A stretch of DNA of 64,000 nt from Prochlorococcus sp. AG-409-L18 (lineage in GTDB: Bacteria; Cyanobacteriota; Cyanobacteriia; PCC-6307; Cyanobiaceae), in NCBI GenBank assembly GCA_003215535.1, contig QCKG01000002.1, forward strand, positions 1-64,000. The letters run 5' to 3'. Below, piece by piece: positions 20,639-30,695 of the stretch; positions within the stretch are counted from its first letter, which is position 1; every line of letters begins with the position of its first letter. The notes under the pieces were generated by a model. That model worked only from the letters and a program-made list of their open reading frames with translations. It was not told the origin of the DNA and searched no databases. Both the position numbers and the translations under genes were made by a program.

Positions 20639-22333
20639 ATGAAGCTTGTGCTGCTTTGTTTGAAACTTCGGAACCTAGCCCTTATCGAAAGTCTGGATTT
20701 GTCTTTTGACTCCGGACTAACTGTTTTGACTGGAGAAACGGGAGCAGGTAAATCACTTGTGATAGATGCTCTTGATACTTTATTGGGATCAGAACAATTT
20801 TCATCCACTTCCAGGTTAATTCGATCTGGATCCAAGTTTTGTCTTATTGAGGGTACGTTTTCAATTAATTCTTCTATTCAGAGTTGGATCGATCAAAATG
20901 ATTTTATTATTGATAATAACGAACTTATAATTAGTAGAGAATGGACTCTCAAAAAAAATCGTTTCTGTAGTCGAACAAGATTAAATGGAGTGGTCATTAA
21001 TAAACAACAGTTAATGGAAGTACGTCCATTATTGATAGATGTAACCGCACAGGGGCAAAGTCAAGAAATTTCTTCTCCAATTGCACAATTACGATGTTTA
21101 GATTGTTTTGGTTCTGATGAGTTGAAATTCGCAGCGAAAAGGGTTAAAAAGGCTTGGCAGAATTGGCAAACAGTTTCAACGGAATTACAAAAAGCTCGTA
21201 TTAGTTCTGAGCAATTACAAGAGAATCTAATTTATTTACAAAGTTGCCTAGAAGAACTTGAATCGGCTGATTTAATTGATCCTCATGAAGATAAGAAACT
21301 CCAGCAAGAACAAGATCGACTTGTTTATGGTGTTAAATTGCAAGAAGGTGTTTGCACACTACTTTCTTATTTTCAGGATAGAGTCGACTCGTTTCCATCA
21401 ATTCTTGATCAGTTGGGAGAATGTATTAATCAATTACATTCAATGAGTCAATTAGATCCTTCTTTGAGCATTTATTTAGAAAAGGCCTATTCGTTTCAGT
21501 CTGGTCTTCAAGACTTAAGCCAAGAACTGGAAAAATATGGATATTTATTAGAAAGTGACCCTCATGGGTTAGTTCATCTACAAGAGAGATTGTCGGTATT
21601 AAAGAGATTGCAACGCCGTTACAATCTTGATTTGCCTAATTTATTGATTCGTAGAGATGAACTTCGAAATAATATACTTGACAAAGCTGAAAATAAACTT
21701 TTGGAGAGATTAGAAATTAAAGAAAAGTTGGCTCGTGAAGAACGAGATAAATCCAATATAGAATTAAGTGTTTTAAGAAAAAAATTTTCTGTAAAGCTAC
21801 GAGATCAGCTTTTGGAACATTTACGTCCTTTAGGGCTTTCAAATGTACGATTTGATGTCAATATTGAATCAGCAAAGCCTACCGAAAGAGGAAAGGACTT
21901 TGTTCAATTTTTATTTTCAGCTAATCCTGGACAACCTTTATGTCCAATGACTCAAATAGCATCTGGAGGTGAGATGTCTAGATTTTTATTGGCATTAAAA
22001 ACAATTCTTGCTCAGGAACATTCCAGTACTTTGCTTTTTGATGAGATTGATTCAGGAGTAAGTGGACGAGTCAGTAGTGCAATTGCCAATTCTTTAAAGA
22101 AATTGGCTTTGAATAGGCAGGTATTTTGTGTTACGCATCAACCATTAGTGGCAGCTCAGGCTGATCATCATTTTTCGGTTACGAAGTCTGTAGTGAATGG
22201 AAAGAGTACTTCAAAAGTTACTTATTTGTCCGATTTTAAGGCTAGACAATATGAGTTAGCGGAGTTGGCAGGGGGTGATCTGCAGGAAGCTCGAGCTTAT
22301 GCAGCTAGTTTGCTGGACAGCAAAGTTGCCTAA
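20639..22333 (+). CDS. recN: DNA repair protein RecN
   Basis: An SMC-like ATPase that acts early in recombinational repair of double-strand breaks. Within 564 residues the Walker A motif GETGAGKS is near residue 32, a long coiled-coil region fills about 160-380, and the ABC signature ASGGEMSRFLLALK and Walker B LLFDEIDSGVSGR follow near 440 and 472. The end, AELAGG followed by ARAYAASLL, is typical. The chosen ATG gives a seven-residue leader before the conserved LRNLALIESL. uvrA follows after 47 bases, so two repair genes may share a transcript. Confidence 0.96.
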   Translation: MKLVLLCLKLRNLALIESLDLSFDSGLTVLTGETGAGKSLVIDALDTLLGSEQFSSTSRLIRSGSKFCLIEGTFSINSSIQSWIDQNDFIIDNNELIISREWTLKKNRFCSRTRLNGVVINKQQLMEVRPLLIDVTAQGQSQEISSPIAQLRCLDCFGSDELKFAAKRVKKAWQNWQTVSTELQKARISSEQLQENLIYLQSCLEELESADLIDPHEDKKLQQEQDRLVYGVKLQEGVCTLLSYFQDRVDSFPSILDQLGECINQLHSMSQLDPSLSIYLEKAYSFQSGLQDLSQELEKYGYLLESDPHGLVHLQERLSVLKRLQRRYNLDLPNLLIRRDELRNNILDKAENKLLERLEIKEKLAREERDKSNIELSVLRKKFSVKLRDQLLEHLRPLGLSNVRFDVNIESAKPTERGKDFVQFLFSANPGQPLCPMTQIASGGEMSRFLLALKTILAQEHSSTLLFDEIDSGVSGRVSSAIANSLKKLALNRQVFCVTHQPLVAAQADHHFSVTKSVVNGKSTSKVTYLSDFKARQYELAELAGGDLQEARAYAASLLDSKVA

Positions 22334-22380
22334 ATGGGTGCTTATCTTCGTAGACTTCTAAGCTTCTTCTCTAATCCCTT

Positions 22381-25332
22381 ATGGGGCGCTCTGGTGCTAA
22401 GGCTATAGATGATTTACTCAACGGAGGCTCATTGGAGGAGGTCATAAGAATTAGGGGTGCCCGGCAACATAATTTGAAAAATATCGATCTAGCACTTCCT
22501 CGTAATCAGTTCATCGTTTTTACGGGAGTTAGTGGGAGTGGTAAGAGCTCTTTGGCTTTTGACACAATTTTTGCGGAGGGCCAGAGACGCTATGTAGAAA
22601 GTTTATCTGCCTATGCTCGTCAGTTTTTAGGGCAAGTTGATAAGCCTGATGTCGATGCCATTGAAGGGTTATCTCCGGCTATTTCTATTGATCAGAAATC
22701 AACAAGTCATAACCCTCGGTCAACCGTTGGAACTGTCACTGAAATTCAGGATTATTTACGCCTTTTGTTTGGTCGGGCAGGGGAACCACATTGCCCGCAA
22801 TGTGATCGTTCGATTAGGCCACAAACCATTGATGAGATGGTTGATCAGATTTTGACTCTTCCTGAAGGCACTCGATATCAGTTGCTGGCACCTGTTGTTA
22901 GAGGAAAGAAAGGAACGCATTCCAAATTGTTGAGTGGTCTTGCCTCAGAAGGTTTTGTGCGTGTTCGAATTAATAAGGAGGTACGCGAGTTGTCTGACAA
23001 TATTGAATTGGATAAAAATCATTCTCATACAATTGAGGTTGTTGTAGATCGCCTAGTTGCTAGAGAAGGAATTCAGGAACGATTAACAGATTCTTTGCGT
23101 ACTGCTTTGAAAAGGGGGGATGGTTTGGCTTCTGTAGAAGTAGTACCTAAAGCAAAAGAATCTTTACCTGAGGGTATAGACCGAGAAAGGCTTTATTCAG
23201 AAAATTTTGCCTGTCCAGTACACGGCGCAGTGATTGAAGAGTTGTCTCCGCGTTTATTTTCTTTCAATAGTCCTTATGGCGCTTGTCCTGAGTGTCATGG
23301 GATTGGGCATTTACGTAAATTTACTTTGGAACGAGTTATTCCAGACCCTTCTTTGCCTGTATATGCTGCTGTAGCTCCTTGGAGTGAAAAAGATAACTCT
23401 TATTATTTTTCTTTGCTTTATTCAGTTGGCGAGGCTTTTGGATTTGAAATAAAGACACCTTGGAATCAATTAACTGAACATCAACAAGATATTTTGCTTA
23501 ATGGTAGTTCTGAGCCAATACTTATGCAAGCAGATAGTCGCTATAAAAAAACAACAGGCTATTCAAGACCTTTTGAAGGTATTCTTCCAACATTAGAGAG
23601 ACAATTAAATGATGCTAGTGGTGAAAGTGTACGGCAGAAATTAGAAAAATTCCTTGACTTAGTTCCTTGTACAACTTGCTTAGGGAAAAGATTACGCCCT
23701 GAGTCTTTGGCAGTTAAGTTAGGCCCATATGGAATAACTGAACTTACCTCGATAAGTGTTGCAGAAACCTTGGAACATATTGAAAAGCTCATGGGTCTTG
23801 GAAACTTAAAGGATCCTCCTTTATTGACATCTAGGCAAATGCAGATAGGTGACTTAGTTCTTAAAGAAATACGCTTGAGACTGCGCTTTTTGTTAGATGT
23901 TGGCTTGGATTATCTCAGTTTAGATCGGCCTGCGATGACTTTGTCAGGTGGGGAGGCACAGAGGATTCGCCTTGCTACGCAAATTGGAGCTGGCTTGACT
24001 GGTGTGTTGTATGTATTAGATGAACCTAGTATTGGCTTGCATCAAAGAGATAATGATCGATTGTTAACCACACTTAAACGCCTTAGAGATTTAGGGAATA
24101 CTTTGGTTGTTGTAGAGCATGACGAAGAAACAATAAGGGCAGCAGATTATTTGGTAGATATTGGCCCAGGAGCGGGTGTTCATGGGGGCAATATTGTGGC
24201 GAAAGGTTCTTTGAAGAATTTATTATCTGCAAAAGATTCCTTAACGGGTGATTATTTAAGTGGAAGACGCTCTATTCCCACACCTTTGAAGCGTCGACAA
24301 ACTTCCAATAGAAACTTGAAATTGATTGGCTGTAATCGAAATAATCTAAAAAATCTTGATATTAACTTTCCCCTTGGCAAATTGGTAGCAGTAACTGGTG
24401 TAAGTGGGAGTGGAAAAAGTACTCTTGTTAATGAGTTATTACTTCCAGCTTTGAATAATAGCTTAGGATTAAAGGTTCCTTTCCCAAAAGGACTGAAGGA
24501 GCTGCGTGGAATTCAATCCGTTGATAAAGTCATTGTCATTGATCAATCACCAATAGGACGTACTCCTAGATCTAACCCTGCTACATATACTGGTGCTTTT
24601 GATCCCATAAGACAGGTTTTTGCAGCTTCTATAGAAGCTCGAGCTCGAGGTTATCAAGTTGGTCAGTTTAGTTTTAATGTTAAAGGTGGTCGTTGTGAAG
24701 CTTGTAGAGGACAGGGAGTAAATGTTATTGAAATGAATTTTTTACCTGATGTATATGTTCAATGTGATGTTTGTAAAGGAGCTCGTTTTAATCGTGAGAC
24801 TTTGCAGGTTCGATACAAAGGTCATACGATTGCAGATGTACTTGAGATGACTGTGGAGCAGGCTTCTGAAGTTTTTTCTGCTATTCCTCAAGCGGCTGAT
24901 CGCCTAAGAACTTTGGTAGATGTGGGACTTGGTTATATCAAGCTTGGACAACCTGCTCCTACTCTTTCTGGAGGAGAAGCCCAGAGGGTAAAGCTTGCCA
25001 CTGAATTGTCTAAACGTGCCACTGGAAAAACGCTTTACCTAATTGATGAACCAACAACTGGTCTAAGTTTCTTTGATGTTCATAAGTTGATGGATGTGAT
25101 CCAGCGATTAGTAGATAAAGGGAATTCGATAATTGTTATTGAGCACAATTTGGATGTTATTCGTTGTTCTGATTGGATTATTGATTTGGGGCCTGAAGGC
25201 GGGGATCGTGGAGGTGAGGTGATGGTTGTTGGCACACCAGAGGAAGTTGCAACTCATCCAAAAAGTTACACAGCTCGTTATCTCAAAAAAGTTTTGGCTT
25301 CTCAGAAGGCCAATCAATCCATAGCGGCTTAG
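22381..25332 (+). CDS. uvrA: Excinuclease ABC subunit A
   Basis: The damage-sensing ATPase of nucleotide excision repair. The 983 residues hold two ABC modules: Walker A GVSGSGKSS near residue 49 and GVSGSGKST near 672, with signatures LSGGEAQRIRLATQIG and LSGGEAQRVKLATEL. Zinc motifs are visible as CPQC...(first insert), CPVHG with CPEC, and the C-terminal CEACRGQG...CDVCKGARF. DEPSIGLHQRD and DEPTTGLSFFDV are the Walker B/D-loops. The length is slightly above the usual 940-970 because of a short N-terminal extension. It follows recN directly. Confidence 0.98.
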   Translation: MGRSGAKAIDDLLNGGSLEEVIRIRGARQHNLKNIDLALPRNQFIVFTGVSGSGKSSLAFDTIFAEGQRRYVESLSAYARQFLGQVDKPDVDAIEGLSPAISIDQKSTSHNPRSTVGTVTEIQDYLRLLFGRAGEPHCPQCDRSIRPQTIDEMVDQILTLPEGTRYQLLAPVVRGKKGTHSKLLSGLASEGFVRVRINKEVRELSDNIELDKNHSHTIEVVVDRLVAREGIQERLTDSLRTALKRGDGLASVEVVPKAKESLPEGIDRERLYSENFACPVHGAVIEELSPRLFSFNSPYGACPECHGIGHLRKFTLERVIPDPSLPVYAAVAPWSEKDNSYYFSLLYSVGEAFGFEIKTPWNQLTEHQQDILLNGSSEPILMQADSRYKKTTGYSRPFEGILPTLERQLNDASGESVRQKLEKFLDLVPCTTCLGKRLRPESLAVKLGPYGITELTSISVAETLEHIEKLMGLGNLKDPPLLTSRQMQIGDLVLKEIRLRLRFLLDVGLDYLSLDRPAMTLSGGEAQRIRLATQIGAGLTGVLYVLDEPSIGLHQRDNDRLLTTLKRLRDLGNTLVVVEHDEETIRAADYLVDIGPGAGVHGGNIVAKGSLKNLLSAKDSLTGDYLSGRRSIPTPLKRRQTSNRNLKLIGCNRNNLKNLDINFPLGKLVAVTGVSGSGKSTLVNELLLPALNNSLGLKVPFPKGLKELRGIQSVDKVIVIDQSPIGRTPRSNPATYTGAFDPIRQVFAASIEARARGYQVGQFSFNVKGGRCEACRGQGVNVIEMNFLPDVYVQCDVCKGARFNRETLQVRYKGHTIADVLEMTVEQASEVFSAIPQAADRLRTLVDVGLGYIKLGQPAPTLSGGEAQRVKLATELSKRATGKTLYLIDEPTTGLSFFDVHKLMDVIQRLVDKGNSIIVIEHNLDVIRCSDWIIDLGPEGGDRGGEVMVVGTPEEVATHPKSYTARYLKKVLASQKANQSIAA

Positions 25333-25562
25333 GTTATTACCTGATCCAGTAGATTTTCTATATATTTTTTTGGTTTTGAGAAATTTTCTTTGCATTTCGC
25401 CATGATTTTTTTTAATTTGTGAACTTCTCAAATCTTTGATTCGTCAGTTTTTGCAATTGTTTTCAAGCTTTTGCATTGATTTCTTGAGTTTTTATTATCC
25501 TTTCTTTAGGTTTGTTAGGTCAAAAATCTCTTAAACCTCTTTAACTCCATAGGGAGGTTTTG

Positions 25563-27695
25563 GTGGGTTTGCAGCTTCTTCATATAAGTCTTCACGGTTT
25601 GATTCGTGGACATGACCTTGAATTGGGTCGTGATGCAGATACTGGTGGGCAGATTCTTTATGTATTAGAGCTAGTCAAGGGATTGGCTTCTCGTCCTGAA
25701 GTTGATCAGGTTGATTTGCTTACTAGGTTGATTCAAGATCGCCGGGTTTCTTCTGATTATTCACAGCCAAAGGAAGTTATTTCTCCAGGGTTGTCAATTC
25801 TTAGACTGCCATTTGGCCCCAAGCGTTATTTACGTAAAGAACTTTTGTGGCCTTATTTAGATGATCTTGCTGATCATTTAGTATCGCAATTGCGTCAGAA
25901 ACAAAGACTGCCTGATTGGATTCATGCACATTATGCTGATGCAGGTTATGTAGGGGCTTTGGTTAGTAGACGATTAGGAATACCTTTTGTTTTTACTGGG
26001 CATTCCTTAGGCAGAGAGAAACAACGACGCTTACTTGAAGCAGGTGTTGATCATGAACAAATAGAACAGACTTATTCGATTAGTCGCCGTATTGATGCTG
26101 AGGAGCTTGCCTTGGCCCATTCAAATTTGGTTATTACAAGTACTAAACAAGAATCTGATTCCCAATATTCTCGTTATGGTTCTTTCGACTCTAAAAAAGC
26201 TGAAGTAGTTCCACCTGGCGTTGATTCGACTCGCTTTCACTCATCTTATTCAGATGCTGATAACGTGATGGTTGATAATTTGTTAGAACCTTTTCTTAGA
26301 AAACCTTACTTATCGCCATTATTAACTATTTCTCGAGCTGTACGTAGAAAGAATATACCTGCCTTGGTTGAAGTGTATGGACGTTCACATTTATTACGCC
26401 AACGTCATAATCTTGTTTTAGTTCTTGGTTGTAGAAAGGATTCACGACAATTAGAAAAACAACAAAGAGATGTTTTTCAGCAAATATTTGAGTTGGTTGA
26501 TAGATACAATCTTTATGGACATGTTGCATATCCAAAGCAACACCGAAGGGATCAGATTCCTGCAATTTATAGATGGGCAGCTTTTCGAAAAGGATTATTT
26601 GTTAATCCAGCACTGACTGAACCATTTGGATTGACTTTGTTGGAAGCTGCTGCTTCTGGTTTGCCAATGGTAGCTACGGATGATGGTGGACCCAGAGATA
26701 TTTTGTCCCGTTGTGAAAATGGCCTTTTAGCAGATGTAACTGATTTGGATTCCTTGCAGGATTCTTTAGAGCAAGCGACTTCTGATGAAGTGCAATGGTG
26801 TCGGTGGAGTGACAATGGAATAGAAGCTGTAAGTCGACATTTCAGTTGGGATGCTCATGTTTGTAATTACCTTGCATTAATGCAAAAGAGGTTGAAATTT
26901 GTTGAACCACGTAGTTGGTCTATTGGTCAAGAGCAATCCGCCAGTCCTTTAGGTAAGAGTTTGTTATTGCTTGATTTGGATAGTAATTTGGATCAAGCTG
27001 AAGGCGAAAGTCTCTCTGTATTGCGTCAGACTTTGGGCTCTTTAGGAGGCTCTTCTCATGTAAATGGCTTGGGTATTTTGTCTGGACGCTCTGTTAAAGC
27101 GGCCCGTCAGCGTTATTCAGAGCTGCATTTACCATCTCCTGGTGTATGGATTTGTCGTGCCGGTACAGAAATTTATTATGGAGATGAATTACAGGCCGAT
27201 CGATTTTGGGAATCATCTATAGGTGTTGGTTGGGATCGTAATGGAGTAGAGAATGCTCTTGTTGATCTAAAAAATCATCTTGAGCTTCAAGCTCAAGATG
27301 ATCAAGGTCCTTTTAAAGTCAGTTATTTATTAAAGCAACCTGGCGATGGAATTTTACCTTTAGTTAGAAAAAGGTTGAGGCAACAATCTCAGCTAGCTTT
27401 ACCTTATTTGCGTTGTCATTGGTACTTAGATGTTATACCTTTGCGTGCTTCTAGAGTAGAAGCTATTCGTCATTTGGTATTACGTTGGGGTTTGAATTTT
27501 AATCAGGTTGTTGTTGTAGCTAGTCAACAAGGTGATGCAGAGTTAATCCGTGGCTTAACGACAGCTGTTGTGCCTGCTGAACATGACCCTTGTTTGGAAG
27601 GATTTCGATCACATCAGAGAGTATTTTTTGCATCAAACACCACAAATGCAGTTATTGATGGTATGAAGCATTATCGCTTCTTTTTGAATCGATAG
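25563..27695 (+). CDS. sps: Sucrose-phosphate synthase with C-terminal HAD-like domain
   Basis: Makes sucrose-6-phosphate from UDP-glucose (or another NDP-glucose) and fructose-6-phosphate; sucrose is a minor compatible solute and precursor in marine picocyanobacteria. The GT-B glycosyltransferase spans about residues 1-450, with GRDADTGGQ near residue 22 and the nucleotide-binding PALTEPFGLTLLEAAASG near 352. The C-terminal 240 residues resemble the HAD-type sucrose-phosphatase domain, but key motifs look degenerate (see findings). GTG at 25563 is preferred over TTG at 25560, because an AGGGAGG Shine-Dalgarno sequence at 25551-25557 lies 5 bases before it. The gene ends exactly where the convergent purT begins its stop codon. 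Confidence 0.93.
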   Translation: MGLQLLHISLHGLIRGHDLELGRDADTGGQILYVLELVKGLASRPEVDQVDLLTRLIQDRRVSSDYSQPKEVISPGLSILRLPFGPKRYLRKELLWPYLDDLADHLVSQLRQKQRLPDWIHAHYADAGYVGALVSRRLGIPFVFTGHSLGREKQRRLLEAGVDHEQIEQTYSISRRIDAEELALAHSNLVITSTKQESDSQYSRYGSFDSKKAEVVPPGVDSTRFHSSYSDADNVMVDNLLEPFLRKPYLSPLLTISRAVRRKNIPALVEVYGRSHLLRQRHNLVLVLGCRKDSRQLEKQQRDVFQQIFELVDRYNLYGHVAYPKQHRRDQIPAIYRWAAFRKGLFVNPALTEPFGLTLLEAAASGLPMVATDDGGPRDILSRCENGLLADVTDLDSLQDSLEQATSDEVQWCRWSDNGIEAVSRHFSWDAHVCNYLALMQKRLKFVEPRSWSIGQEQSASPLGKSLLLLDLDSNLDQAEGESLSVLRQTLGSLGGSSHVNGLGILSGRSVKAARQRYSELHLPSPGVWICRAGTEIYYGDELQADRFWESSIGVGWDRNGVENALVDLKNHLELQAQDDQGPFKVSYLLKQPGDGILPLVRKRLRQQSQLALPYLRCHWYLDVIPLRASRVEAIRHLVLRWGLNFNQVVVVASQQGDAELIRGLTTAVVPAEHDPCLEGFRSHQRVFFASNTTNAVIDGMKHYRFFLNR

Positions 27696-28886
27696 TTATT
27701 TTGCTTCCAGTATTTGAATAGATGAAGCTACTTTGTCTGCCTTTTCTAGTGCCTTTTCAATCGTCAAGTCACTAGCTAGGGCAACCCCTAATCGTCTACC
27801 TTTCTTTGCGTTAGGTTTTCCAAAGATTAAAAGCCTAGTATTTTTTTCTGATAATGCTTTTTCAAGACCTGTGTAATTTGGGCTATCGAAATCGTCTGTT
27901 GATAAAATTACTCTACTTGCTGAGGCAGAAATCCCAATTATTTCTGGTATGGGAATTCCAAGTATTGCCCTTAAATGTAGCTCGAATTCATTAAGATTTT
28001 GACTGATGATTGTTACGAGGCCAGTATCATGAGGTCTTGGTGAAAGCTCAGAAAAAATGACCTCTTCGCCACGTATAAAGAATTCTACTCCAAATAATCC
28101 AACTCCACCAAGGTTTTCTGTAATCGTTAGAGCCATGGATTGAGCTTCCTTAAGTAGATGATCAGATAATTTTGCTGGTTGCCAGCTGCATTGATAATCG
28201 CCTCCTGATTGTTCATGTCCAATTGGATTGCAGAATAGGGTTGAACCGTCCTCTTGACGAATTGTCAGTAGAGTAATCTCAAGATCAAATTCAAGAAACT
28301 CCTCCACAATTACTTGTTTTGATGTTCCTCTTGCGCCTTCCATTGCGTTTTCCCATGCGGATATGAGGTCTTCTTTTTTTCGTACTAAAGTTTGTCCTTT
28401 GCCTGATGAACTCATTATTGGTTTGATTACAACTGGGCAACCTAATGATTCAGTTGCTTCTATTAATTCTTCAGTATTTGAGGCATAGCTAAATTTTGCT
28501 GTTTTTAGACCGAGTTCTTTTGATGCTAGATCTCTGATCTTATCTCGATTCATAGTGAATGCAGTTGCCCTAGCATTTGGAATTATTTTGATACCTTCGG
28601 CTTCTAATTCTTGAAGTGTCGAAACGGCAAGTGCTTCGATTTCTGGGATAACAATATCGGGTTGATGCTTTTTGATTATGGCTTTTAATCTTTCAGGATC
28701 TGTCATTTCGAGTACTTCTGATATGTCTGCGATTTGCATGGCTGGCGCATTTGAATATCTATCACATGCAATTACAGTGTTACCTAGCCTTTTTGCTGCA
28801 ATGCCTACTTCTTTCCCTAGTTCTCCAGAACCAAGAAGCATCAATGTTTTAGGATAAATTTTCATTTTTAATTTTGACCCATACAA
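27696..28886 (-). CDS. purT: Formate-dependent phosphoribosylglycinamide formyltransferase 2
   Basis: An ATP-grasp enzyme that formylates GAR directly with formate in purine synthesis, an alternative to folate-dependent PurN. The 396 residues show LMLLGSGELGKEV near 14, VIKPIMSSSGKGQ near 155 (ATP-binding loop), GVEFFIRGEEVIFSELSPRPHDTG near 283 (metal and ATP site; the glutamate is kept) and KPNAKKGRRLGVALA near 359. The first ATG gives an N-terminus of the same length as E. coli PurT; a second at 28863-28865 is possible. It is convergent with sps with no base between the stop codons. purU, which can supply formate, is also in this window. Confidence 0.96.
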   Translation of the reverse strand: MYGSKLKMKIYPKTLMLLGSGELGKEVGIAAKRLGNTVIACDRYSNAPAMQIADISEVLEMTDPERLKAIIKKHQPDIVIPEIEALAVSTLQELEAEGIKIIPNARATAFTMNRDKIRDLASKELGLKTAKFSYASNTEELIEATESLGCPVVIKPIMSSSGKGQTLVRKKEDLISAWENAMEGARGTSKQVIVEEFLEFDLEITLLTIRQEDGSTLFCNPIGHEQSGGDYQCSWQPAKLSDHLLKEAQSMALTITENLGGVGLFGVEFFIRGEEVIFSELSPRPHDTGLVTIISQNLNEFELHLRAILGIPIPEIIGISASASRVILSTDDFDSPNYTGLEKALSEKNTRLLIFGKPNAKKGRRLGVALASDLTIEKALEKADKVASSIQILEAK

Positions 28887-28933
28887 TAATTTAAATTTAA
28901 AAAATTATTTTTCTATTTTTTTAATATCTTGTT

Positions 28934-29194
28934 TTAATTTTTGCTTGATTCTGGATTGTCTTCTATCAATCTTAATTGTCGAAATGGGGGCTCTTCATTA
29001 ATGAATCCCCAGGATTCAAAAGTTTGTGGATTTTTATGCGTAATTAGTTGTTTATCAATTCTTTTTTCTAGCATGAATCCTTCTTTGGCCATTTTTCGCA
29101 TCAACTTTGCTGATTCTTCAAAACGTGAAGCCATAGATTCTAAGCTAGTGCAATCACTGGTTAGCCCAGCTTCTTTCCATGTGAAGTAACTCAT
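28934..29194 (-). CDS. Conserved hypothetical protein, translationally coupled to mraY
   Basis: An 86-residue soluble protein beginning MSYFTWKEAGLTSDC, with a predicted helical region (about residues 15-50, SMASRFEESAKLMRKMAKEGF) and a C-terminal EEPPFRQLRLIEDN segment. I know similar short proteins from picocyanobacterial genomes but no function. A longer frame exists upstream, but it would overlap the end of mraY; the ATG at 29192-29194, 2 bases after the mraY stop, is the more natural start and implies coupling. Possible links to peptidoglycan synthesis are only contextual. Confidence 0.65.
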   Translation of the reverse strand: MSYFTWKEAGLTSDCTSLESMASRFEESAKLMRKMAKEGFMLEKRIDKQLITHKNPQTFESWGFINEEPPFRQLRLIEDNPESSKN

Positions 29195-29196
29195 GA

Positions 29197-30273
29197 TTAA
29201 TGAGGAGATAGAAGTATGCCCAGAAGGACGAGTATTGTTGTTATAACCCAAAAGCATTGCACTATGCTTTCTTCTTTTATGCCAGCAAGTTCATAGTGGT
29301 GGTGCAAGGGTGCCATTAGGAATAAACGTTGACCTTCTCCATTAATTTTTTTTGTGATTTTAAAGTACCAGACTTGAAAAATCACGGATAAAGATTCAAT
29401 TAGGAATATTCCTCCCATAATTAATAATGTCCAAAGTTGATTTGTTAAAAGAGCAACTCCACTTAATGAGGCTCCCATAGCTAATGATCCTGTATCACCC
29501 ATGAATAACCTGGCTGGTTTTTTGTTGTTGATCAGGAAACCAAGCCACGTTCCTGCCATAGCAATACAAAAGCTCGCAAAAATTGGGTCAGTTTCATTCT
29601 TGCCGTTAAGGATTAGCTCAATTGCCATTCCTGTAAAGACAATTGCACCAATACCACTTGCTAGTCCATCTAGTCCATCCGTAAGATTAGTTGCATTACT
29701 TTCAGCTAGAAATACAAATAGGGCAAGAGGCCAGATCATTACCCCTATATCTATAGAATTATTTAAAGGCATATTAATTGAAGTATTTATTCCGCCATTT
29801 ATATAAGCCCATAAAAGAAATATAATTCCTGCAAATGATTGCAAAATTAATTTTGACTGAGCGGATAGACCCTTATTGGTTTGGTTCTTTAGACTTTGCC
29901 AGTCATCTAAGCTGCCAATAAGCATGTATGCCAATGTTATGCAGCTAATGGCAAGAATAAATTTATAATTTTCATCACTAATATTGATTATATTCGCAAG
30001 AAATAGCCCTGCTGGAACTATGAATATTCCTCCCATTGTAGGTGTTCCTGCTTTTAAATAGTGTGCTTTAGGTCCCTCGTCTCTAATGATTTGTCGGAAT
30101 TTTAGCTTGTTTAGTTTATTAACTCCCCAGTTTCCAATTACATATGAAATTACAGTTGAACCAAACAATATAATGCTGAAATAATTTTGGTTGATTGATA
30201 AATCGAAAGCAAGGCTTACACAAAAAATGATTCCAATGAGAAGTGTTGTAGCAAGATTGCTATTGAGTATCAA
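29197..30273 (-). CDS. mraY: Phospho-N-acetylmuramoyl-pentapeptide-transferase
   Basis: An integral membrane enzyme that transfers phospho-MurNAc-pentapeptide to undecaprenyl phosphate, making lipid I for peptidoglycan. The 358 residues contain about ten hydrophobic segments and the MraY signatures: AGTPTMGGI near residue 76, the aspartate motif NATNLTDGLDGLASG near 193, and FMGDTGSLAMG near 257, ending with MAPLHHHYELAG, the histidine loop typical of MraY and not of WecA. It is not in a dcw cluster here, unlike in E. coli. A short hypothetical gene follows at 2 bases. Confidence 0.97.
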   Translation of the reverse strand: MILNSNLATTLLIGIIFCVSLAFDLSINQNYFSIILFGSTVISYVIGNWGVNKLNKLKFRQIIRDEGPKAHYLKAGTPTMGGIFIVPAGLFLANIINISDENYKFILAISCITLAYMLIGSLDDWQSLKNQTNKGLSAQSKLILQSFAGIIFLLWAYINGGINTSINMPLNNSIDIGVMIWPLALFVFLAESNATNLTDGLDGLASGIGAIVFTGMAIELILNGKNETDPIFASFCIAMAGTWLGFLINNKKPARLFMGDTGSLAMGASLSGVALLTNQLWTLLIMGGIFLIESLSVIFQVWYFKITKKINGEGQRLFLMAPLHHHYELAGIKEESIVQCFWVITTILVLLGILLSPH

Positions 30274-30372
30274 TTGTCGAGTTAAATTAATTTAGCCTAG
30301 CTAGTTTTTAGGCTTATAGGTTCTTAATTTAAAAGTTAGATGTAAAAAATTATTTTAAGAATATATGTTTAG

Positions 30373-30648
30373 TTAATCTTCCCAATCTTCTTCACTCTGT
30401 TCATCGTCTGACTTGTAATCCTCTTTCTCTCCCATTAAAGCGGAGAGCTCTTCTTCTTCTACTGTGCTGACTTCTTCTGAGGCTGATTCTTCGTCTGCGA
30501 CTAGTCTTCCACTGGCTTCTAGCCATGTCAACAGATCTGGCTCTTCCCTTAAGGGCAAGACTGGAGCGGGATCTTCTCTACCGTAACGGGTGAGGGCAGG
30601 GTTAATGCCATCGAGTGCAGTCAGATTTATTTTGTCGATAGCGCTCAT
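30373..30648 (-). CDS. DUF3134 family protein
   Basis: A 91-residue protein. The first half carries the cyanobacterial DUF3134 core NPALTRYGREDPAPVLPL followed by EEPDLLTWLEASGRL. The second half is an acidic tail of Glu, Asp and Ser. No function is established for the family. ATG at 30646-30648 is preferred; a longer version reaching 30678 would add ten hydrophobic residues not typical of the family. It lies 99 bases upstream of mraY in the same direction and is divergent from the small membrane protein gene. Confidence 0.8.
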   Translation of the reverse strand: MSAIDKINLTALDGINPALTRYGREDPAPVLPLREEPDLLTWLEASGRLVADEESASEEVSTVEEEELSALMGEKEDYKSDDEQSEEDWED

Positions 30649-30695
30649 TAATCCATTAATAATCCAATGAACCAACATAATTCATTTAGTCCTTT

